DNA of 22,985 bases from an uncultured Collinsella sp. (GTDB lineage: Bacteria; Actinomycetota; Coriobacteriia; Coriobacteriales; Coriobacteriaceae): assembly GCA_902490305.1 (NCBI GenBank), contig CABUDI010000027.1, forward strand, positions 1-22,985, written 5' to 3'. The notes beneath the pieces are model-generated. The model saw nothing but the letters and a program-made list of their open reading frames with translations. It was not told the origin of the DNA and did no database searches. Of the stretch, positions 17,954-22,985 are shown in pieces (the first letter of the stretch is position 1; each line of letters begins with the position of its first letter). The position numbers were made by a program, and so were the translations under genes.

Positions 17954-20407
17954 ATGCTGCAAAAAATCCAACGCTTTGGCGGGGCAATGTTCGCGCCCGC
18001 CATGTTGTTTTCCATATCGGGTCTTATGGTCGGCGTCTCCGCCCTCGCAACGTCTGCGGATATCGTCGGCGACCTCGCCGTATACGGAACCCCTTGGTAC
18101 GTTTTTTGGACTATCATCCAGCGCGGCTCGTGGACGGTCTTTAAACGACTTCCGCTCCTTTTTGCCGTAGCGCTGCCCATCGGCCTTGCCCAAAAGCAAC
18201 CGGCACGTTGTTGCCTCGAGGCGCTCGTGGCCTATTTTGCCTATTGCTTCTTTTTGAGCGAGATCATCAGGCTGAGCGGAGACAACCTTGGACTTAAGTA
18301 CCCGTCGTCTTTGACCCCCGCCAGCGGCATTACCATCATCGACGGCATCAAGACCCTCGACACCGGCATTATCGGCCCGCTAGCGGTATCGGCAACCGTC
18401 GTCGCCATCCATGACCGCTTCTACGATGCCAAGGTTCCCGATTGGCTCGGCACCTTCTCGGGTTCCTCGCTGGTCTACCTCATCAGCTTTTTTGCCGTGT
18501 TCGCCCTTGCCGTCGTTTCGGCCGCCATCGTGCCTTCCGTATACGCAGTGACTGAGACGCTGCGCCATGCATTTGCGGGCGTCGGCCCCTTCGGCGTGGG
18601 CATCTTTGTCTTTTTAGAACGAGCACTCGAGCCCATGGGGCTGCACCACCTGCTCTACATGCCGATCTACTACGATAACCTGGTCATTAACGACGGCATC
18701 TACGCCACGTGGACCAATTTGTTGCCCATCCTCTCCCACAGCACGCGCCCCCTTAATGAGCTTGCGCCGTGGGCCGGTTTCACCGCCACCGGCTGGGTCA
18801 AGCTCTTTGGCCTTCCCGCCATCGCGGCTGCGTTCTACTCCACCGCAAAGCCCGAGCGCCGCGCTGGCCTCAAGGTCATCCTGGTTCCCGCCATTGTTGC
18901 CTCAGTGGTCTGCGGCGTCACCGAACCGCTCGAGTTTCTCTTTATGTTCACCCACCCCGGGCTCTTTTTGCTCTACGCCGTCCTCTCGTCTTGCCTCGCC
19001 ATGGCTATGAACTTCTTTGGCGTCGTCGGCATCTTCTCGGGTGGCTTTATGGAAATGGCTGCCTTCAACTTTATCCCGCTCATGCGGACGCATGCCGGTT
19101 CCTATCTTTTGGCGCTCGAAATCGGACTCATCTTTAGCGCCATCTTCTTTCTGAGTTTTCGAGGTCTTATTCTGACCTTTGACCTTAAAACCCCAGGACG
19201 TGAGGACCATATCGCCAGCAACACTGCGCTCTCGCGCTTGACGGGAGACGACGTTGACGAAAGGCGCTCATCCGAAAACAGCGCTTCCGGCGGCCAGGCA
19301 TCACAAGATCATCTGCTCGCCGAGCAGGTTGTAATGCTTCTGGGCGGCGTCTCCAACATTGTGGGCGCAACCAACTGCGCCACGCGCCTGCGCGTCGAAG
19401 TCGTGGACCCTTCCATCGTCGCGGACAACGCGACCTTCGTCGCAGCGGGTGCCAAGGGCCTCATCATTACGGGCAAGACCGCCCAGGTGATCATCGGCAT
19501 CTCCGTTCCCCGCGTTAAAGAGCATTTTGACCAGATCATGGGCCTCGAGCCGGGATTTGTGCCCACCACCTCGGCCTCCCCTGCCGCCAGCCCAACCCAC
19601 AAGCACGGCGATATCTGCTTCTTCGACATTGACGGCACGCTCGCGTGGCAAGACCCCAGGCTCGCCCAAGACCTTCCCGAAGACGAGCGGGACCTCTCCC
19701 CCTATCCCAACGAGGCGGTTTCGCAGGCAATTCGCGCATTTGTCGCCAACGGCAACAAGGCCTTTATCTGCACGGGGCGCACCCTCAGCTGCATCCATCC
19801 TAAGCTGCTCGAGCTGCCGTGGACGGGCGTCGTGTGTCTCGCGGGCGGTTACGCCGAACTCGAGGGGCGCATTGTGCGAAATGCAGCCATAAACCCTGGT
19901 CTGCTACAGCGCCTTGCCCCCTATCTCGAGCAATCGGGTGAGGTCATTCGCTTTGAGGGCATCGATCGCGTGGTGCGCATGAGTGCAGATGCCCCCGAGA
20001 CGTACGGATACGCACGCACCGTGGGCGACGCCGTCACGCAACTTGAGCACTACAACGCCTATAAAATTCTTATGTCCACACCACTTGCCAACCGCATCGC
20101 CCAAGATGAAGAGCTTGGACCTCTGCTCTGTCTCAACGAGCTCGAGCTCGAGGTCACAGAAATCTCGCCGCGTGAGTGCACCAAACGAGCCGGAATCAGT
20201 GCCGTGCTTGACGCCCTGGGGCCAGATCACGGCACCGTGTACGGCATTGGCGACGCGAGCAACGACATCGCCCTCATGGAGGCGGTCGATGTTGGCATCG
20301 CCATGGGCAACGCGCCGGACTTTCTCAAGGAAAAGGCCGACTACGTAACCGACAGCTTTGACCACGACGGCGTCGTCACCGCGCTCGAACACTTTGGGCT
20401 TATCTAG
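17954..20407 (+). CDS. Alpha-glucoside-type PTS permease EIICB fused to a HAD phosphatase
   Basis: An 817-residue three-part protein. Residues 1-415 are a membrane EIIC of the glucose/maltose family: KIQRFGGAMFAPAMLF at the N-terminus, many hydrophobic segments, and GVTEPLEF (321-328), the family's sugar-site motif. Residues 452-530 are an EIIB domain with phosphorylated Cys475 in GATNCATRLRV. After a Pro/Ser/Ala linker (531-551), residues 552-817 form a complete Cof-type HAD phosphatase: DIDGT with Asp558 and Asp560, Thr607 in CTGRT, Lys744, and GDASND with Asp767/Asn770/Asp771. The C-then-B order matches GlvC/MalP-type maltose permeases rather than TreP. No EIIA domain is present, so a separate one must donate phosphate. 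The start has GGGAGG (17942-17947). The phosphatase probably acts on the sugar phosphate the permease makes, but this is inference. No phospho-alpha-glucosidase lies nearby. Confidence 0.9.
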   Translation: MLQKIQRFGGAMFAPAMLFSISGLMVGVSALATSADIVGDLAVYGTPWYVFWTIIQRGSWTVFKRLPLLFAVALPIGLAQKQPARCCLEALVAYFAYCFFLSEIIRLSGDNLGLKYPSSLTPASGITIIDGIKTLDTGIIGPLAVSATVVAIHDRFYDAKVPDWLGTFSGSSLVYLISFFAVFALAVVSAAIVPSVYAVTETLRHAFAGVGPFGVGIFVFLERALEPMGLHHLLYMPIYYDNLVINDGIYATWTNLLPILSHSTRPLNELAPWAGFTATGWVKLFGLPAIAAAFYSTAKPERRAGLKVILVPAIVASVVCGVTEPLEFLFMFTHPGLFLLYAVLSSCLAMAMNFFGVVGIFSGGFMEMAAFNFIPLMRTHAGSYLLALEIGLIFSAIFFLSFRGLILTFDLKTPGREDHIASNTALSRLTGDDVDERRSSENSASGGQASQDHLLAEQVVMLLGGVSNIVGATNCATRLRVEVVDPSIVADNATFVAAGAKGLIITGKTAQVIIGISVPRVKEHFDQIMGLEPGFVPTTSASPAASPTHKHGDICFFDIDGTLAWQDPRLAQDLPEDERDLSPYPNEAVSQAIRAFVANGNKAFICTGRTLSCIHPKLLELPWTGVVCLAGGYAELEGRIVRNAAINPGLLQRLAPYLEQSGEVIRFEGIDRVVRMSADAPETYGYARTVGDAVTQLEHYNAYKILMSTPLANRIAQDEELGPLLCLNELELEVTEISPRECTKRAGISAVLDALGPDHGTVYGIGDASNDIALMEAVDVGIAMGNAPDFLKEKADYVTDSFDHDGVVTALEHFGLI

Positions 20408-20523
20408 CCGAGCCCCTTGCCGCGTTTGTGGCCGCAAGACTCAATCTTCTTCAACCGCCGCGCTCGACGCCCTAATGTGGCAATATGTTGTCTGCACACC
20501 GCAACGATGCAACCTAAGAAAGA

Positions 20524-21549
20524 ATGCGAGAACCCGTGTCCAGTCCGTTTACCAGCTTTTTAGCCCAGCACTTTGACCAGATCAACGACTATCTGGCCAC
20601 GTTCTTTGACGGACAGGCGACCTCTGCCGATATCGAGCGCTACCTGTACGCGCCGCTCTCGGCTTTTACGGCCAACGCCGGCAAGCGCCACCGCCCGCTC
20701 ATCTGCATGCTCGCCGCCACCGCGGTAGGCGGCAGCTTTGAGAGCGCCCGCAGCGCCGCGGCGGCCATCGAGCACTTTCAGTCGGGCGCACTCATCCACG
20801 ACGACATCGCCGACAACGGGCAGATTCGTCGCGGCAAGCCCTGCATGCACCTTACCGAGGGCACCGGCCTTGCCATCAACTGCGGTGACCTGGCGCTCAC
20901 CATGGTCACCAAGACGGTTCTCGACGACCCCACGCTGGAGTCCGACGTGAAACTGCGCGTGCTCCACGAGCTCACCGAGATGATCGTTCGCACCATCGAG
21001 GGCCAGGCGCTCGACTTGGGCTGGGTCCGTGACGCACGCTTCGACATCTCGGTCGACGATTATCTGGACATGGCGACGCACAAGACCGCGTACTACAGCG
21101 GAGCCACGCCGCTTGCCACCGGAGCCATCATTGGCGGAGGCAGCGAGGAGCAAATTGAGGCGCTGCGCGCCTTTGGCCTGCACACGGGCCTTGCCTTCCA
21201 AATTCAAGACGACCTGCTCAACTTGATCGGCACCAAAGAGGCCGCCAACAAGGACTTCCGCACCGATATCACCGAGGGTAAGCGCACCCTCGTCGCCGTG
21301 CACGCCCTGTCAGACGAGCGTTATCACGACGAGGTCGAGGCAATCCTTTCCTCGGGCACCGAGGACCCCGCGCAACTTGCACGTGCCGTGGAGATCTTCC
21401 AGCAGACCGGCTCTATCGATTACGCCCACAACTACGCGCTCAATCTGACCGCCAAGGCGAAAGCGGCCATCGAGAACGTTGAGCTTGATCCGCACGCACG
21501 CGAGCTGTTCGACTCCATGGCAGATTTCTTTGTGGAGCGCCTTAACTAG
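20524..21549 (+). CDS. Polyprenyl diphosphate synthase
   Basis: A 341-residue all-helical trans-isoprenyl diphosphate synthase, which adds isopentenyl units to an allylic diphosphate in the cytosol to make quinone or other lipid tails. GKRHRP is at residues 53-58, the first Asp-rich motif HDDIAD has Asp93/Asp94/Asp97, and QIQDDLLN has Asp229/Asp230 followed by Asn233, where many relatives have Asp. DITEGKRT (248-255) is the usual C-terminal Lys motif. Small residues (Gly88, Ala89) lie four to five positions before the first motif, which in this family tends to allow long products, so a long-chain enzyme is favoured over farnesyl synthase. The start is uncertain: ATG at 20524 (weak AAGAAAG before it) or GTG at 20536. 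Confidence 0.88.
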   Translation: MREPVSSPFTSFLAQHFDQINDYLATFFDGQATSADIERYLYAPLSAFTANAGKRHRPLICMLAATAVGGSFESARSAAAAIEHFQSGALIHDDIADNGQIRRGKPCMHLTEGTGLAINCGDLALTMVTKTVLDDPTLESDVKLRVLHELTEMIVRTIEGQALDLGWVRDARFDISVDDYLDMATHKTAYYSGATPLATGAIIGGGSEEQIEALRAFGLHTGLAFQIQDDLLNLIGTKEAANKDFRTDITEGKRTLVAVHALSDERYHDEVEAILSSGTEDPAQLARAVEIFQQTGSIDYAHNYALNLTAKAKAAIENVELDPHARELFDSMADFFVERLN

Positions 21550-21687
21550 CGGGGGTTATAAAACCTGTCAGCAGCGTATTTGGGTACAACTTGCTACACT
21601 GTTGAGTGCATGTTTATGCATCCCTTTGCGTTGTCTATCCGACACACGCTCAAATAGTACGAATGGTACGCCGAAAGGGGTTCGTTC

Positions 21688-22593
21688 ATGGAACCTATTA
21701 CAACGGGCATGCAGGGAGCAGCCGTCGAGGACGTGCAGTCTCGTCTCCTGCAGCTCGGCTACACGATTGATGCCGCCGAAGTCACCGACAAGTACTTTGG
21801 AGCCACCACTGAGCAGGCCGTCAGCACCTTCAGGCTCGACAGCGGCCTTGCTGCCGGTCATGCCGTCGATATCCCCTGTTGGAGCGCCCTTGTAGACGCT
21901 TCGTATAAGCTGGGCGACCGCACCCTCTATCTGCGCATGCCCAATTTCCATGGCGCCGATGTGCAGGCCCTGCAGCGCGCTCTCAACGTTTTGGGCTTTG
22001 CCTGTGGCGAAGACGACGGCTACTTTGGCCCGCATACCGAGGCCGCCCTGCAGCAGTTCCAGGAAAATGTCGGCCTGTTTGCCGACGGCATGGCCTTCCA
22101 GGACACCTACGCCTACATCAACCGCCTGCACCATGTGTGGGAGGGCAAGCCCTCGGTCACCGAAGCCGAGTCCCGTATCGGTTTTGCTCGCGCCGCCAAC
22201 GTGCTCGAGCGCTTCCAGATTGCCGTTATCGGCGAGGACCCCATCGCACGCAGCGTTGCGTCGCGCATGTGGAATATCGCCACGGCAACGACCGACAACA
22301 GCGGCATGATGCTCTGCGACTCCGAGGTCCCAACCGACGTTGACCTGGTGCTCGAGATCGCAAGCGACGAGCTGCCCGCCGACGCCGCACCGCGCGCCAC
22401 GATTGCCCTCGCCGAGTGCCACAACCTGGCCCAGCGCATCCGCACTGCCAATGTCGCCGCGCAGCAGAAGCCGGCTCGCATTCGCATTGAGCTCACGGGC
22501 ATGACGCGCTACAACGGCACTTTCACGGCCAGCGACGCGCAGACACTCGCCGTACGCCTGCTCGACGGCGTTTGCGATGCCCTCGCAGATTAG
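21688..22593 (+). CDS. CwlM-like protein with two peptidoglycan-binding domains
   Basis: A 301-residue protein without signal peptide or membrane segment, so probably cytosolic. Two PG_binding_1-type repeats cover about residues 3-70 (VQSRLLQLGY...YFGATTEQAVSTF) and 83-140 (VQALQRALNVLGF...YFGPHTEAALQQF). Between them, the DASYKLGDRTLYLR stretch resembles the mycobacterial regulator CwlM as I recall it. In CwlM an amidase_3 domain follows; here residues 160-301 are shorter and show no zinc-ligand HxGH or Glu/His pattern, so if homologous this domain is degenerate. CwlM controls MurA and so peptidoglycan synthesis; a similar role is inferred only. GAAAGGGG (21673-21680) is the ribosome binding site. 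Downstream is tRNA-Gln. Confidence 0.75.
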   Translation: MEPITTGMQGAAVEDVQSRLLQLGYTIDAAEVTDKYFGATTEQAVSTFRLDSGLAAGHAVDIPCWSALVDASYKLGDRTLYLRMPNFHGADVQALQRALNVLGFACGEDDGYFGPHTEAALQQFQENVGLFADGMAFQDTYAYINRLHHVWEGKPSVTEAESRIGFARAANVLERFQIAVIGEDPIARSVASRMWNIATATTDNSGMMLCDSEVPTDVDLVLEIASDELPADAAPRATIALAECHNLAQRIRTANVAAQQKPARIRIELTGMTRYNGTFTASDAQTLAVRLLDGVCDALAD

Positions 22594-22600
22594 GTAAACT
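22572..22600 (+). promoter_or_regulatory. Candidate promoter of tRNA-Gln
   Basis: TTGCGA (22572-22577) and TAAACT (22595-22600) have exactly 17 nt between them and end 31 nt upstream of the tRNA 5' end. The promoter overlaps the last codons of the CwlM-like gene. Each hexamer matches consensus at four of six positions. Confidence 0.4.
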
Positions 22601-22631
22601 AAACGAGTTGCTTTTGGGCAACACCACACAT

Positions 22632-22703
22632 TGGGACGTAGTTCAACGGTAGAACTCCGGTTTTTGGTGCCGGCTGTTGGGGGTTCGAATCCCTCCGTCC
22701 CAG
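22632..22703 (+). tRNA. tRNA-Gln (anticodon UUG)
   Basis: The cloverleaf is complete by eye. The acceptor stem TGGGACG (22632-22638) pairs with CGTCCCA (22696-22702), with G at 22703 as discriminator. The anticodon stem CCGGT/GCCGG encloses the loop TTTTGGT, whose bases 22664-22666 are TTG, reading CAA glutamine codons. The T arm is GGGGG-TTCGAAT-CCCTC. The CCA end is not encoded. A strong terminator hairpin follows. Confidence 0.95.
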
Positions 22704-22716
22704 CCCTTAAGAACAC

Positions 22717-22753
22717 AGCGCTCCAGGCCCTTATGAACCTGGAGCGCTTTCTT
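22717..22753 (+). terminator. Terminator of tRNA-Gln
   Basis: AGCGCTCCAGG (22717-22727) and CCTGGAGCGCT (22738-22748) form a perfect 11-bp stem with a 10-nt loop, followed by TTCTT. A degenerate relative of this hairpin occurs at 22806-22835. Confidence 0.88.
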
Positions 22754-22755
22754 GT

Positions 22756-22781
22756 GGGCAAGCGGAGGGATTCGAACCCGC
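22756..22781 (-). pseudogene. Inverted copy of a tRNA T-arm/3' end (remnant)
   Basis: On the minus strand this reads GCGGGTTCGAATCCCTCCG followed by CTTGCCC, like the T arm and 3' acceptor strand of a tRNA. Its GGGTTCGAATCCCTCCG (22779-22763) is identical over 17 nt to 22681-22697 in tRNA-Gln. No matching anticodon arm or 5' acceptor can be assembled from 22782-22860; only a loose GCAAGGCG appears near 22840. It looks like a tRNA relic or an attachment-site scar rather than a working gene. Confidence 0.5.
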
Positions 22782-22805
22782 AAGGAATCTACCTATATAA
22801 GACAG

Positions 22806-22835
22806 ACGCCCCAGGCCCATAACGACCAAGAGCGC
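22806..22835. repeat. Degenerate copy of the tRNA-Gln terminator hairpin
   Basis: ACGCCCCAGG (22806-22815) and CCAAGAGCGC (22826-22835) can pair imperfectly. Aligned without gaps, this stretch matches the tRNA terminator at about 23 of 33 positions, including CCAGGCCC and GAGCGC. It supports a local duplication behind tRNA-Gln. Confidence 0.4.
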
Positions 22836-22934
22836 CTTGCATCTAGAATTATCAGCCCTGTTCCGAAAAGCGAGCCGCATGCGACAACCAAGTAGCCGCA
22901 GGCCCCGGGAGAGTGGGGACACCGGCTTAGGTTT

Positions 22935-22981
22935 ATCGCGAGTTCCGCACGAACAGGAGGCCACTTAATGTGGCCTCCGTC
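22935..22981 (+). repeat. Hairpin repeat, copy 2
   Basis: This 47-nt unit starts ATCGCGAGTTCC and ends in the stem-loop GGAGGCCAC-TTAAT-GTGGCCTCC (22956-22978). It is the counterpart of 5112-5158 in the same orientation. The one changed stem pair is compensated on both sides (A-T in copy 1, G-C here). What lies beyond is cut off by the window end. Confidence 0.8.
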
Positions 22982-22985
22982 GTGA

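Noticed and set aside
20408..20523. Terminator between the PTS-HAD gene and the prenyl synthase gene
   Set aside because: Only a 5-bp CTTGC/GCAAG pairing is seen near 20415-20437, with no T-run, so no terminator is claimed; the genes might be co-transcribed.
22631..22822. 63-codon frame running through tRNA-Gln
   Set aside because: It translates the tRNA and its inverted T-arm copy (the RRDSNP peptide is a known artefact of translated tRNA sequence).

Overview
The window reads as a high-GC chromosomal segment from a gut actinobacterium of class Coriobacteriia, most probably Collinsella or a close relative. This is inferred from the gene set (phosphoketolase, MalQ, GlgP, GalE, an MsmK-type ABC importer, a CwlM-like protein), the strong GC-ending codon preference and the protein flavour; no marker gene in the window proves it. 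Nearly all the sequence is coding, no insertion sequence, phage gene or CRISPR array is seen, and all main genes look intact.

Layout. 1-3855 (minus strand): a LacI-family regulator followed by phosphoketolase xfp, with two palindromic operators 21 bp apart over the xfp promoter. 4039-5001 (plus): murB. 5002-5222: a terminator hairpin and a nested inverted-repeat element. 5223-6428 (minus): a secreted coiled-coil/CHAP peptidoglycan hydrolase. 6695-7756 (plus): galE with a strong terminator. 7977-11878 (plus): malQ-glgP. 11879-12334: terminators on both sides of an unexplained array of three stem-loops with an 80-nt period. 12335-16700 (minus): a carbohydrate ABC operon (binding lipoprotein, two permeases, ATPase). 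17007-17726 (minus): a TreR-like GntR/UTRA regulator, divergent from 17954-20407 (plus), a sugar PTS EIICB fused to a HAD phosphatase. 20524-22593 (plus): a polyprenyl diphosphate synthase and a CwlM-like protein with two peptidoglycan-binding domains, then tRNA-Gln(UUG), its terminator, an inverted T-arm copy and a second copy of the hairpin repeat seen near 5.1 kb.

How it fits together. The centre of the window is an alpha-glucan/maltose utilisation region. An ABC importer and a PTS permease bring in oligosaccharides, MalQ and GlgP process maltodextrin to glucose and glucose-1-phosphate, GalE links to UDP-sugars, and Xfp feeds fructose-6-P/xylulose-5-P into acetyl-phosphate. Near-identical TTGTTTAAAC-type sites lie upstream of malQ, upstream of the ABC operon and between gntR and the PTS gene, suggesting one regulon, perhaps under the GntR protein.

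The most interesting candidate is the EIICB-HAD fusion. It looks like a one-protein import, phosphorylate and dephosphorylate device that could deliver unphosphorylated disaccharide to MalQ/GlgP. The triple stem-loop array and the nested inverted repeat are the most notable non-coding structures.
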